DNA of 64,000 nucleotides from assembly GCA_947497905.1 (NCBI GenBank), contig CANMIH010000009.1:124001-188000 (forward strand), in the 5' to 3' direction. The notes under the pieces are model-generated. The model saw nothing but the letters and a program-made list of their open reading frames with translations. It searched no databases and had not been told where the DNA came from. Source of the DNA: an uncultured Pelagimonas sp. Lineage in GTDB: Bacteria > Pseudomonadota > Alphaproteobacteria > Rhodobacterales > Rhodobacteraceae. Positions 24,314 through 32,651 of the stretch are shown in pieces. Made by a program: the position numbers and the translations under genes. Positions within the stretch are counted from its first letter, which is position 1; the number at the start of each line of letters is the position of its first letter.

Positions 24314-25423
24314 CTACGGCAAATAATCGATTTGAACAGGTTGCGTTTGGATTTGGCCGTTCTTCAAATCCCAGTGTTCTCTGTTGCGCGCCACACGTCC
24401 CAAGAGAGGGGTGAAGAGCTTGTGGGGAACAGGAAACTGAGTGGCTCCGGTCAAGCGTGCGATGTTTGCGCACATGTCTTCCAGCCTAGCCTCGGATGAT
24501 GTCGGCGTGGTCTCCGGGTCAAAACCAAGTACCTGACATGTAAATCCACCAGCATTCCACCGGCTGATCACATCCCGTACGCCTATCACAAACGACATAT
24601 CGTTGTGCAAGGCCGCGGTGATCAATATGTCGGATTCTGCAAGGCCGGTTAGGAAATGGGCTGCGGTTGCCCGATCGCAGTTGGGCTGCTGTAGGCACCA
24701 AATGGCTGCTGCGCGCTGTGCCGCGTCCTGTGGATTGTGGCAGGAAACCACAAAGTGCCACAGATCAGGGTCCGGTGCGGACAGCGTGCGCAGCGATGAC
24801 AAGAGCGAGGGCATGCCCAACCCTGAGCGTTGGTGGCGAAACAGACATTGCGTTGCCAGATACGCTGCCTGTCCACGATCCCAGGCGGCGCGTTTCTCGA
24901 CAATCAGGTCAATGTCGTCTTTTAACGTCAAGACTGTGTCGGGGCGGGCGAAGAATTGGGCAAGGCGCCCCGCTTCACCGGGGGAAGCGCGCAGGGCCAT
25001 GTTTAAAAGGTACAGCTCAAGCACTTCACATCCGCGCAGGGCTTGAATGCTGGGCGCTTTCCAGGCGTCGCAGAAGCGCTTAAGAATGCGTGCGATGGCC
25101 AAATTGCGATCCGCAGGCGTACCGCCTTGCGGGCAAGAATGCAGTGCTTCGAGAATTTCAAGCTCGGCGCGCATAACGCTTTGCTCTGGCATGTTTTTGC
25201 GCTGCGCAGCGGGCAGTTTGGCGATGAGCAAAGAGGAGGTGTTGCGTCGCAGAACCGTTTCAGACGTTCTACGACGTAGAGAGGCCGCAAATGCAAGGAC
25301 ACTGCCCATTCCGCTCGCGGCGGATCCTGCGATCTGTGGGCCAAATGCAGGCAGGGGAAATACCAGAAACGCCAAAGGGACCAGCGCCAGACAAGTCAGG
25401 AATATGCGCGTTGAAAGATCCAC
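24314..25423 (-). CDS. membrane-anchored hypothetical protein between rimM and trmD
   Basis: The 369-residue protein has two N-terminal hydrophobic segments (about 7-27 and 32-48, IFLTCLALVPLAFLVFPLPA and GMGSVLAFAA) followed by a soluble, helix-rich and leucine-rich region of about 310 residues with several cysteines. I do not recognise a family. AAAGGTGG lies before ATG 25423. It breaks the normal rimM-trmD adjacency, with a 266-base gap on the rimM side and 93 bases on the trmD side. A coding gene is likely from length and composition, yet no function is suggested. Confidence 0.65.
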   Translation of the reverse strand: MDLSTRIFLTCLALVPLAFLVFPLPAFGPQIAGSAASGMGSVLAFAASLRRRTSETVLRRNTSSLLIAKLPAAQRKNMPEQSVMRAELEILEALHSCPQGGTPADRNLAIARILKRFCDAWKAPSIQALRGCEVLELYLLNMALRASPGEAGRLAQFFARPDTVLTLKDDIDLIVEKRAAWDRGQAAYLATQCLFRHQRSGLGMPSLLSSLRTLSAPDPDLWHFVVSCHNPQDAAQRAAAIWCLQQPNCDRATAAHFLTGLAESDILITAALHNDMSFVIGVRDVISRWNAGGFTCQVLGFDPETTPTSSEARLEDMCANIARLTGATQFPVPHKLFTPLLGRVARNREHWDLKNGQIQTQPVQIDYLP

Positions 25424-25638
25424 CTTTGCTCCCTTCGAGACTGCTTCTCATTGGGGCTAAATTTGGACGGAAATTGCGGCAATATCGTGGAGCATTTAGC
25501 CGAGATTTTCATGAAATCCCGAGTTCACGAGGACAGTGGGGGGAGTCTTGCGGGGATTGTCCGTTCTGGCGCGATAATCTTGCGGGTAGAAGGCACATTT
25601 GCGGCCATCAGGCGGCGAGGACGGATCTGAATTGAGGC

Positions 25639-25668
25639 GCGTTGCGGCTACTGATTCAGGCGCAACGC
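25639..25668. repeat. hairpin downstream of rimM
   Basis: GCGTTGCG and CGCAACGC are perfect inverted copies with a 14-base spacer, 22 bases beyond the rimM stop. There is no T-run in the rimM direction. The rest of the 25424-25689 gap shows nothing. Confidence 0.4.
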
Positions 25669-25689
25669 ACCACCGAGCGTTCGGTCTAT

Positions 25690-26193
25690 TTAGTCAAAAA
25701 GACCATCAGGGGGGTCTGCCACAATGCGCTTTGCGCTCAAATCCACAGTGGGCACAACAGCGAGTGTAAAGGGCAGCAGCACCGTTGCGCTTTTTCCCGG
25801 AACAAACAGTTCAAGCAGGTCTGAGGCCCCGTGGTTCATGACGGCTTTGACAGTGCCAAGCAAGGCGCCACCCGTATCAAAAACCTCCAGCCCCATGAGG
25901 TCGGAATGATAGTATTCGTCGTCGGGCAGGTTTGGCAGATGCTCACGCTCAATATACAGCTGAACACCCTTTAGCGCGTCGGCCTCTTCCTTTGTCGTGA
26001 CGCCGGACATGATCGCGGCAAAGCCGTTTTTAACCTCACGGGTCAACTCAAATTCAAAGCTCCGCCCGTCTTCTGAAGTCAAAGGGCTGTAGTCAGCGAT
26101 TTCGTGAGGTATTGCGGTAAAGCTCTTGATACGCACTTCACCCTGTACGCCAAAGGCGCCAGCTATGGCTCCAACACAGATTTTGTCAGCCAT
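25690..26193 (-). CDS. rimM: 16S rRNA processing protein RimM
   Basis: RimM binds S19 in the 30S head and helps 16S rRNA maturation. The 167-residue protein has the N-terminal barrel ([21 protein letters not shown]) and the C-terminal PRC barrel ([20 protein letters not shown], then [15 protein letters not shown] and the PPDGLFD tail). It follows the 44-residue membrane protein and rpsP on the same strand, so it is in the rpsP operon. Start ATG 26193 follows AAGGGGGCACCC. Confidence 0.95.
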   Translation of the reverse strand: MADKICVGAIAGAFGVQGEVRIKSFTAIPHEIADYSPLTSEDGRSFEFELTREVKNGFAAIMSGVTTKEEADALKGVQLYIEREHLPNLPDDEYYHSDLMGLEVFDTGGALLGTVKAVMNHGASDLLELFVPGKSATVLLPFTLAVVPTVDLSAKRIVADPPDGLFD

Positions 26194-26220
26194 GGGTGCC
26201 CCCTTATTTCCCTGCGGGTT

Positions 26221-26355
26221 TTATCTCTGGCAGATGGTTTCGGACCAACGGCCCCCCAAGTCTTGGCAGAGTTTTGATTGTCTGTCGCGTTCAAAGAACA
26301 GGCCCGCAACAAAGGCCAGCATGAGAAGAACCACCAGTCGGATCAGACGAAACAT
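26221..26355 (-). CDS. 44-residue single-span membrane protein between rpsP and rimM
   Basis: The ORF encodes MFRLIRLVVLLMLAFVAGLF, then FERDRQSKLCQDLGGRWSET and ICQR: one membrane helix (about 5-21) followed by a short tail with two cysteines (30 and 42) and the GGRW motif. GAGG precedes the ATG. It fills the 228-base gap between rpsP and rimM, on their strand. The product could sit in the inner membrane with the tail in the periplasm, where the cysteines could form a disulfide (inference). No family name is known to me. Confidence 0.7.
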   Translation of the reverse strand: MFRLIRLVVLLMLAFVAGLFFERDRQSKLCQDLGGRWSETICQR

Positions 26356-26378
26356 ATCTGGGCCTCATGCGAAAGAAA

Positions 26379-26402
26379 GATGGGGCGCAGAGGCGCCCCA
26401 TC
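26379..26402 (-). terminator. terminator-like hairpin after rpsP
   Basis: GATGGGGCGC and GCGCCCCATC form a perfect 10-bp stem with an AGAG loop, followed by TTTCTTT in the minus direction. It sits 20 bases after the rpsP stop and before the small membrane protein, so it may partly end the transcript or act as an attenuator. Confidence 0.8.
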
Positions 26403-26421
26403 ATAAGCGTCACAGCAGAAA

Positions 26422-26787
26422 TTACTCTTCTGCGGCGGCTTCTGCAGCTTCGGCAGCCTTGGCGGCTTTCTCTTCTGCGCGTTCCTGAGCTTTTTTGCCT
26501 GGAACAGCTTTCTTCGGGTTGTTGCGCTCTTTTTTCTCAACAACGCCAGCGGCTTCGAGGAAGCGCGACACACGGTCGGTGACCTGTGCGCCTTCACCCA
26601 GCCAGTACTGAACGCGCTCAACGTCCATTTTTACGCGCTCTTCGCTGTCTTTTGGCAGCAGCGGGTTGTAGGTGCCCAGTTTCTCGATGAAACGGCCGTC
26701 GCGCGGCATGCGGCTGTCAGCTGCTACGATACGGTAGAAGGGGCGCTTTTTCGAACCGCCACGGGCCAGACGAAGTTTGATAGCCAT
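26422..26787 (-). CDS. rpsP: 30S ribosomal protein S16
   Basis: The 121-residue protein starts [20 protein letters not shown] and continues [20 protein letters not shown], the S16 signature, then has an alanine/glutamate-rich C-terminal tail ([15 protein letters not shown]) typical of alphaproteobacterial S16. AAAGGAG precedes the ATG. It heads the rpsP-rimM-trmD series, with the chorismate mutase gene 42 bases upstream. Confidence 0.97.
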   Translation of the reverse strand: MAIKLRLARGGSKKRPFYRIVAADSRMPRDGRFIEKLGTYNPLLPKDSEERVKMDVERVQYWLGEGAQVTDRVSRFLEAAGVVEKKERNNPKKAVPGKKAQERAEEKAAKAAEAAEAAAEE

Positions 26788-26829
26788 GGGTTTTCTCCTT
26801 TAGATGGCTTGGTGACAGGGAGGAGCCTG

Positions 26830-27135
26830 TCAGGATTGGTGTTGTTTGTGGTGTTGGATGACTTCCTGAATGATGAAGTTCAGGAATTTCTTGGCGAACT
26901 CAGGATCGAGATCGGCCTGACCGGCCAGATCCTGAAGACGCGCAATCTGTTTCTCTTCCCGCGCCGGATCAGAGGGGGGAAGATCGTGTTCGGCTTTGAG
27001 AACACCCACGCTCTGGGTGTGTTTGAACCGCTCGGCCAGGGTGAAAACCAAGATGGCATCCAGCCGGTCGATGCTTTCGCGGTGACCTTTCAGAAGGGCT
27101 GCGGCGCGGGCGATGGCGTCGGTGGTGTCAGTCAA
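26830..27135 (-). CDS. chorismate mutase (AroQ type), TTG start
   Basis: AroQ-type mutases convert chorismate to prephenate for phenylalanine and tyrosine. The 101-residue helical protein has the pattern RESIDRLDAILVFTLAERFK (Arg and the R-x-x-I-D-x-L-D core), then GVLKAEHDLPPSDPAREEKQ and the last helix KKFLNFIIQEVIQHHK. No ATG or GTG fits; TTG 27135 does, with AAAGGATG upstream and an 8-base overlap with the stop of the preceding acetyltransferase gene. It stands at the end of five GNAT genes and 42 bases before rpsP. Confidence 0.85.
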   Translation of the reverse strand: MTDTTDAIARAAALLKGHRESIDRLDAILVFTLAERFKHTQSVGVLKAEHDLPPSDPAREEKQIARLQDLAGQADLDPEFAKKFLNFIIQEVIQHHKQHQS

Positions 27136-27733
27136 TGGCCCATCCTTTCGGCTTAAAGAGCGGATCTTGGTAATGTGCGATTTCCATGTCGATGCCATGG
27201 CCCAGCTGGCTGTCGCGCAGCTGATCCAGGGTCGGATGGCGATAAACGGCGTCATGCCCGTCGACGGTTGCGGCGGTATGATCTTTGGTGCACCCCAACC
27301 GCTCGGCCAGCCGGATGCTGTCGAGGTTTTTGGGGTCAATATAGCTTACAGCAGTGTCCCAGCCGAGATCGTGATAGAAATACCGGCGCACACGATCTGC
27401 GGCCTCTAGTGCATAACCCTTGCCGCCTTTGTCCGGCCAGATGATCCAGGCGATCTCGCGTTCGGGCCATTTCGCAGGGAACCAGCCTCCGGCCATGCCG
27501 ACGGTCTCATCGGTGTCTTTGAGATGGATCATCCACATGCCAAAGCCGCGCACTTCCCAGTGACCGATCTCGGCGGCGTAGAGCATCCAAGCTTCATAGT
27601 CATTGAGCGGGCCGCCCATGAACCGCGACCGGTATGAGGCAAATGTGGCTTTGAAGTTCGGGTAATCTTCGGCCGCAGGTCCGCGCAGAACCAGACGCTG
27701 GGTTTCCAGAACGGGAATGTCACGATGCCCCAT
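27128..27733 (-). CDS. GNAT N-acetyltransferase, RimJ/RimL type (array member 5)
   Basis: The 201-residue protein has the RimJ/RimL-like layout: VLETQRLVLRGPAAEDYPNF at the start, FMGGPLNDYEAWM, HLKDTDETVGMAGGWFP, WIIWPDKGGKGYALEAADRV (acetyl-CoA motif) and NLDSIRLAERLGCTKDHTA. It is the last of five paralogous genes in tandem, transcribed from ffh towards rpsP, and its end overlaps the TTG-started chorismate mutase. The acceptor group is unknown. All five share the [IF]-x-GGP and WxxxxxG(H/F/L)G patterns. Confidence 0.9.
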   Translation of the reverse strand: MGHRDIPVLETQRLVLRGPAAEDYPNFKATFASYRSRFMGGPLNDYEAWMLYAAEIGHWEVRGFGMWMIHLKDTDETVGMAGGWFPAKWPEREIAWIIWPDKGGKGYALEAADRVRRYFYHDLGWDTAVSYIDPKNLDSIRLAERLGCTKDHTAATVDGHDAVYRHPTLDQLRDSQLGHGIDMEIAHYQDPLFKPKGWAID

Positions 27734-28317
27734 CAGTGCGCCCCCTTGTGATGACGAAAGACATAGGTTTCGCCGTCTTCTGGTTCGGCCTCAAGGTCGC
27801 GTGTCGCGCCCAGACGGTTCATAAGGCTGATGCAGCGGTCGTTTTCCGGATCGACAAACGATGCGACGCTGTCCCAATTCAGGTTATCAAAGGCATAGTC
27901 GCGGGCGGCGATCATGGCCTCTTCGGCATAGCCCTGACCCTCGGCGCCTTCGGTCAGAAAGATACCGAGTTCGGGTTCAGGATCGTCATATTCAAAGCCC
28001 AGCAGGACAAAACCCGCGGATGGGGTGGTCTGGGCGTCGATGGTCCACAGACCGTGCCCATGCAGCATCCAGCAGGCGGTGTAGTTGGTAAACTCAGTCC
28101 AGGCCTCGGCGCGGTTGAACGGACCGCCCATCAGGATCGCCCGATCAGATTCAAGAATCTTGGCGAAGGCTTTGAAATCATAGATACGCGGCGCCCGCAG
28201 CTGGAGCCGGCGGGTGTCCAGCGCGGGAATACGGCCACCAAGGCGCGCGGCCTGACGTGCGGCGGGACCGGGGTAATGGCGTTCGCAGGGGGCGGTCTGA
28301 GGTGCGTTTTGGTTCAT
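27733..28317 (-). CDS. GNAT N-acetyltransferase (array member 4)
   Basis: The 194-residue protein carries ALDTRRLQLRAPRIYDFKAF, AILMGGPFNRAEAW, GIFLTEGAEGQGYAEEAMIA and DRCISLMNRLGATRD. ATG 28317 overlaps the stop of the preceding member (ATGA), so the ORF extension upstream is rejected. The N-terminus has a 30-residue extension compared with its neighbours (MNQNAPQTAPCERHYPGP), shared with no other member. It is followed by member 5 with a one-base stop-start overlap. Confidence 0.88.
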   Translation of the reverse strand: MNQNAPQTAPCERHYPGPAARQAARLGGRIPALDTRRLQLRAPRIYDFKAFAKILESDRAILMGGPFNRAEAWTEFTNYTACWMLHGHGLWTIDAQTTPSAGFVLLGFEYDDPEPELGIFLTEGAEGQGYAEEAMIAARDYAFDNLNWDSVASFVDPENDRCISLMNRLGATRDLEAEPEDGETYVFRHHKGAH

Positions 28318-28844
28318 TTCAGCACCTCGGCCGGTGCAGGATGACGCCACATCTCGGTCACGCCCATATTGGCGTTGTCGTATGTCTTTTCCGGCGCGGC
28401 CCCCAGACGTTTGGCCAGTGCCTGCGAGCGGGTGTTGTCCGGTACGATGTTCGAGGTCAGCGTGGTGAACCCTAGATCCTGATAGGCCCATTGGCGCACG
28501 CGGGTGGCGGCCTCAAAGGCAATCCCACGGCCTTCAAAGCCATCAAATACAACCCAGCCCATTTCAGGCTCGGGCCAGCCTTCTGGGTTCCAGATGCCAC
28601 ACAGACCAGCGGGTTGACCGCTGTCCTTGGTCTCGATGGTGAAATAGCCGTAACCATGGATGTGCCAGTGGCCGATGCTCAACGCCTGCCAGCGCCAGGC
28701 CTGCGGACGGTTGTCGTAATAGCCAAAACCCTTGGCGCGCTCTTCATTCATCATGAAGGCGATCACGTGATCCATATCGCGATCTTCTGGCCCACGCAGG
28801 ATCAGGTTTTCGGTTTCCAGACGGGGCGCGTTGGTGAGGCTCAT
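28314..28844 (-). CDS. GNAT N-acetyltransferase (array member 3)
   Basis: The 176-residue protein has LETENLILRGPEDRDMDHVI, a degenerate replacement of the GGP motif (KGFGYYDNRPQAWRWQ), WVVFDGFEGRGIAFEAATRV and NTRSQALAKRLGAAPEKTY. The stop TGA overlaps the ATG of member 4. It is preceded by member 2, whose stop overlaps its start by four bases. The function is unknown, but the tandem paralogy indicates repeated duplication. Confidence 0.88.
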   Translation of the reverse strand: MSLTNAPRLETENLILRGPEDRDMDHVIAFMMNEERAKGFGYYDNRPQAWRWQALSIGHWHIHGYGYFTIETKDSGQPAGLCGIWNPEGWPEPEMGWVVFDGFEGRGIAFEAATRVRQWAYQDLGFTTLTSNIVPDNTRSQALAKRLGAAPEKTYDNANMGVTEMWRHPAPAEVLK

Positions 28845-29374
28845 GCGTAGGCCTCCGGGCTGCCATCGCTGTCTGCCGTGTGGCGATAGACAATGGTCTC
28901 ATCAGGTGTTTCGCCCTCAGGCAGGGCGGCATCCGCATCGATTGTTGCGCCAAGGCGATTGGCGAGTGCGATTGAACGAGCATTGGCCGGAGAGATATAC
29001 GAAACCAATGTCTCAAACCCATTGCTCCAGGCCCAATCCAGCGCGGCCAAAGCCGCTTCAGACGCATAGCCTTTGCCTTCGGCCGATTCCAGAAGGGTCC
29101 AGCCCATCTCGGCCTCGGGATAATGCGGTGGCTTGCTGATGCTGATCTGACCGAGGAAGTCACCTTCCTTCGTCTCAATTCCCCAGGCGCCAAAGCCAAG
29201 AAGATCCCACATGCCAACTTCAGAGGCCAACCAACGCCAGGCCTCTTTGCTTCGAACAGGGCCATCCATATGAATGGCACGCTCACTGCCAAGCAGAACG
29301 CAGAGTGCGTCAAGATCCGCCATGGTGTGACCGCGCAGGCGCAGGCGTGGGGTTTCAATGACAGGCGCAGCCAT
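28841..29374 (-). CDS. GNAT N-acetyltransferase (array member 2)
   Basis: The 177-residue protein has VIETPRLRLRGHTMADLDAL, IHMDGPVRSKEAWRWLASEV, GMWDLLGFGAWGIETKEGDF and WTLLESAEGKGYASEAALAA, then NARSIALANRLGATIDAD. It overlaps the preceding member by one base and the following by four, so the array is translationally coupled throughout. No acceptor can be named. Confidence 0.88.
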   Translation of the reverse strand: MAAPVIETPRLRLRGHTMADLDALCVLLGSERAIHMDGPVRSKEAWRWLASEVGMWDLLGFGAWGIETKEGDFLGQISISKPPHYPEAEMGWTLLESAEGKGYASEAALAALDWAWSNGFETLVSYISPANARSIALANRLGATIDADAALPEGETPDETIVYRHTADSDGSPEAYA

Positions 29375-29877
29375 TATGCGGCCTCCTTGCGGAGGTAATA
29401 GGTCTGGGCCTCGGGCCAGCGCACCGGACCGGGTTCGTCGGACCGGACGGCTCCTACACGGGCCGCCATGCGGTGTGAATTGGCGTTTCTGGGATCAATG
29501 CAGACCTTTAGGGCAGGCCAGTCACAATCGGTGAGCAAGTGGTCGATCACAGCGCGCACGGCTTCGGTGGCGAGCCCCTGACCCAAGGCATTGTCATCCC
29601 ACAGGGTCCAGGTCATTTCAGGTGTGCCACCAAAGGTGTCCAATGGACCACAATGACCGATTGGGCGGCCGTCTAGGGCGATCACATAGCGGCCCCAACC
29701 GCGCAATTCCCAATGGCCGATCATCGCGGCCAGTTTGTCAAAGGCCTTGGCCTCATCAAACGGTCCCCCAACCGAAGTCGCACGCGCGCTCACGGCAAAA
29801 GCCGTGTAAGCCGCCAGATCGGATGCGATCGGCAGGCGCAGCGTCAGGCGCGCGGTGGTGAGGGAGCGTGCAACCAT
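29374..29877 (-). CDS. GNAT N-acetyltransferase (array member 1)
   Basis: The 167-residue protein has SLTTARLTLRLPIASDLAAY, SVGGPFDEAKAFDKLA, IGHWELRGWGRYVIAL and WTLWDDNALGQGLATEAVRA, then NANSHRMAARVGAVRSDEP. It starts 7 bases after the ffh stop, on the same strand, so the array probably shares the ffh transcript. It is the shortest of the five. Bacterial relatives of this type modify ribosomal proteins or antibiotics; nothing in the sequence decides. Confidence 0.88.
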   Translation of the reverse strand: MVARSLTTARLTLRLPIASDLAAYTAFAVSARATSVGGPFDEAKAFDKLAAMIGHWELRGWGRYVIALDGRPIGHCGPLDTFGGTPEMTWTLWDDNALGQGLATEAVRAVIDHLLTDCDWPALKVCIDPRNANSHRMAARVGAVRSDEPGPVRWPEAQTYYLRKEAA

Positions 29878-29883
29878 TGAGGC

Positions 29884-31401
29884 TTACTTCTTTTTGCCAA
29901 AGCCCGAGAGACCGGAGGGCAGGCCCATGCCGCCACCCAGCCCCGGCAGGCCACCGGGCATTTTGGCGCCAAGCTGTTTGGCCGCGGCTTCCATAGCGGC
30001 CGGATCCATCTTCGACGGGTCCATACCGGCCATATCCGCAGGCATTCCACCTTTGCCGAACATGCCCTTCATGGCCTGTTTCAGCATGCCGCCTTTGCCC
30101 ATCTTGCCCATTTTCTTCATCATGTCGGACATCTGGCGCTGCATTTTCAGCAGCTTGTTCAGGTCCGACACCTGCATGCCTGCACCTGCGGCAATCCGTT
30201 TTTTGCGGCTGGCCTGAAGAATTTGAGGGTTGGCGCGTTCTTTCTTGGTCATCGAATTGACCAGAGCAATCTGTTGGCGCAGCACTTTGTCATCCAGACC
30301 GGCATCGCCAACCTGTTTTGCCATTTTGCCCATTCCCGGCATCATTTGCATCATGCCTTCCATGCCGCCCATCTTGATCATCTGTTCAAGCTGCATCTTC
30401 AGGTCGTTCATGTTGAACTGACCCTTCTGGAAGCGCTTCATCATGCGCTCGGCCTGTTCGACCTCAAGCGTTTCCTGCGCTTTCTCGACCAGAGCAACAA
30501 TGTCACCCATGCCAAGAATACGGCCCGCAACCCGATCAGGCTCAAAGGTTTCAAGCGCGTCCATCTTTTCGCCGAGACCGACGAATTTGATGGGTTTGCC
30601 GGTGACTGCGCGCATCGAAAGGGCCGCACCGCCACGACCATCGCCGTCCATCCGGGTGAGGACAACACCGGAAATGCCAACGCGCTCGTCAAAGTTTTCG
30701 GCGGTGTGCACGGCGTCCTGACCGGTCAGACCGTCAACAACCAGAATGGTTTCGCGGGGGTTGGCAACATCGCGTACCGCTTCGACCTGCTGCATCAGCT
30801 CTTCGTCGATCGACAGACGGCCGGCAGTATCGAGCATATAGACGTCATAGCCCCCAAGCGCGGCCTGTGTTTTGGCGCGTTTGGCGATGGCAACGGGATC
30901 TTCGCCTTTGACGATAGGCAGTGTGTCGACATCGACCTGTTTGCCGAGAATGGCCAACTGTTCCATCGCCGCCGGGCGGTTGACGTCCAGCGAGGCCATG
31001 AGAACTTTTTTGCCGTCGCGTTCCTTCAGGCGTTTGGCCAGCTTCGCGGTGGTGGTGGTTTTACCCGAGCCCTGAAGGCCGACCATCAGGATGGGGGCAG
31101 GTGGGCTGTCGATACGCAGCGTGCCGGGATCACCTTCACCTGCCAGCGTCGCGATCAGCTCGTCATGAACGATTTTGACAACCTGCTGGCCGGGGGTGAC
31201 CGATTTGGTCACGGCCTGACCTGTGGCCTTTTTCTCGACCGCTTTGATGAACTGCCGCGCGACGGGAAGCGAAACGTCGGCCTCAAGCAGGGCAACGCGC
31301 ACTTCGCGCAGGGCGGTTTTTACGTCATCGGCGCTCAACGCACCTTGTTTGGTCAGCCGATCAAAGACGCCACCAAGGCGTTCGGACAGATTTTCAAACA
31401 T
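29884..31401 (-). CDS. ffh: signal recognition particle protein Ffh
   Basis: Ffh is the SRP GTPase that targets nascent membrane proteins with its RNA. The 505-residue protein has the N domain, the G domain with GLQGSGKTTT (108-117) and DTAGRLSIDEE, and the methionine-rich M domain (GGMEGMMQMMPGMGKM, then GGMLKQAMKGMFGKGGMP). The C-terminal tail is unusually rich in Gly and Met. ATG 31401 follows AGGAGG. It is the first gene of the minus-strand series that runs through GNATs, chorismate mutase and rpsP. Confidence 0.97.
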   Translation of the reverse strand: MFENLSERLGGVFDRLTKQGALSADDVKTALREVRVALLEADVSLPVARQFIKAVEKKATGQAVTKSVTPGQQVVKIVHDELIATLAGEGDPGTLRIDSPPAPILMVGLQGSGKTTTTAKLAKRLKERDGKKVLMASLDVNRPAAMEQLAILGKQVDVDTLPIVKGEDPVAIAKRAKTQAALGGYDVYMLDTAGRLSIDEELMQQVEAVRDVANPRETILVVDGLTGQDAVHTAENFDERVGISGVVLTRMDGDGRGGAALSMRAVTGKPIKFVGLGEKMDALETFEPDRVAGRILGMGDIVALVEKAQETLEVEQAERMMKRFQKGQFNMNDLKMQLEQMIKMGGMEGMMQMMPGMGKMAKQVGDAGLDDKVLRQQIALVNSMTKKERANPQILQASRKKRIAAGAGMQVSDLNKLLKMQRQMSDMMKKMGKMGKGGMLKQAMKGMFGKGGMPADMAGMDPSKMDPAAMEAAAKQLGAKMPGGLPGLGGGMGLPSGLSGFGKKK

Positions 31402-31753
31402 AGTGCGGCCTCCTGTGCCGATTGAAGTCATGAACTGGCTTTAACTTAGGGACTGCAGACCACAAAAAGAAGCCGGTCGCGCCAAGTCAAACCAGGGCAA
31501 TGCACGAAAGCCCCCGTGGGCGCAACGCGCTGACGGAGGGCGATCCCGGACAAAGCCAAGGGACCGGAAGATTCGGGCTCTTCCGGAAGTTGGATTTGCC
31601 TTATCGGGTCAGTCTGGGTGAGTCAAGAAAGACAGGGGTTGGCCCGGGAATACGGAACCTGAATGCAACAAAGATGTGGCAGATTGCGACGGAGGTGGTT
31701 GCAATTCACGTAATATCCCACATCTAGTGCGGGACAAGGGAAACAGGTGCTTC
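31402..31753. other. divergent promoter region between ffh and a LysR gene
   Basis: No gene is seen. It must hold the promoter of the long ffh transcript and that of the LysR gene. CCGGAAGA (31564-31571) and TCTTCCGG (31579-31586) form a perfect 8-bp hairpin with a 7-base loop. No 4.5S RNA signature is found here. Confidence 0.5.
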
Positions 31754-32635
31754 ATGGACAACTGGGATGAGATCAGGACGGCCTTTCACGTGGCACGTCT
31801 TGGCACGGTGAGCGGCGCAGCGGAAATTCTGGGCGTTCACCACGCAACGGTAATCCGTCATATCGATGCTTTGGAAGGTCGCTTGGGCATCAAATTGTTC
31901 CAGCGCCACGCGCGTGGATACACATCGACCGAAGCGGGGCAGGATCTGCTGCGCGTGGCGCAGACCACAGACGATCAATTTCAACAACTCGAAGGGCGCA
32001 TCAAGGGGCGCGGTAGCGATGTTTCTGGCGAGCTGATGGTGACATCACTGGTGTCTTTTGCGCCAATGATTGTGCCTGCGCTGGTGACGTTTCGGCAGAA
32101 ATATCCCGATGTTCTTGTGCGCTATCTGACCGGTGACCGGGTGTTTCGGCTTGAATATGGTGAGGCGCATGTGGCGATCCGGGCCGGAGCCGCACCGTCA
32201 GAACCTGACAATGTGGTGCAACCTTTCTGTCATCAGGATCTGGGGCTGTTTGCCGCGTCGAGCTATATCGAGCAGTTCGGCAAGCCGTCAAACGAAGCTG
32301 AGATGAAAGACCATTGGTTTGTGTCTCATGACAATCTCGACAACCGTGCTCCGTTCAACAAATGGCTGCGCGCGCATGTGCCCGAAGATCGGATGATTTT
32401 CCGCGGCACCGATTGGCGCGTTATTGAAACGGCAGTTCTGAGTGGTGCGGGGATCGGGTTTTTCAATGCGCGTGAAGCCCAGCAATATCCGGATCTAATT
32501 CAGGTGATGGAACCACGTGAAGAATGGCGCGCGCCGTTGTGGCTTGTTACGCACGTGGATTTGCATAGAACTGCGAAGGTCCAAGCCTTTGTACAACACC
32601 TTAAAGAGTACATCGGGCCAGACTGTATGAAATGA
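31754..32635 (+). CDS. LysR-family transcriptional regulator
   Basis: The 293-residue protein has an N-terminal winged helix (MDNWDEIRTAFHVARLGTVS, then GAAEILGVHHATVIRHIDAL) and a short substrate-binding domain typical of the LysR group that controls single target genes. ATG 31754 follows AGGTG; the upstream in-frame start at 31676 is rejected. It is followed 16 bases later by a DMT exporter, which is the natural target or partner (inference). The effector is unknown. Confidence 0.9.
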   Translation: MDNWDEIRTAFHVARLGTVSGAAEILGVHHATVIRHIDALEGRLGIKLFQRHARGYTSTEAGQDLLRVAQTTDDQFQQLEGRIKGRGSDVSGELMVTSLVSFAPMIVPALVTFRQKYPDVLVRYLTGDRVFRLEYGEAHVAIRAGAAPSEPDNVVQPFCHQDLGLFAASSYIEQFGKPSNEAEMKDHWFVSHDNLDNRAPFNKWLRAHVPEDRMIFRGTDWRVIETAVLSGAGIGFFNAREAQQYPDLIQVMEPREEWRAPLWLVTHVDLHRTAKVQAFVQHLKEYIGPDCMK

Positions 32636-32651
32636 TCAGGGCCAGATCTTT

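Noticed and set aside
30223-31425. 400-residue plus-strand ORF opposite ffh
   Set aside because: It is antisense to ffh, made possible by GC-rich codons, with no own domain.
31402-31753. 4.5S RNA gene beside ffh
   Set aside because: The conserved GGAAGGAAGCA-type SRP RNA core is not present.
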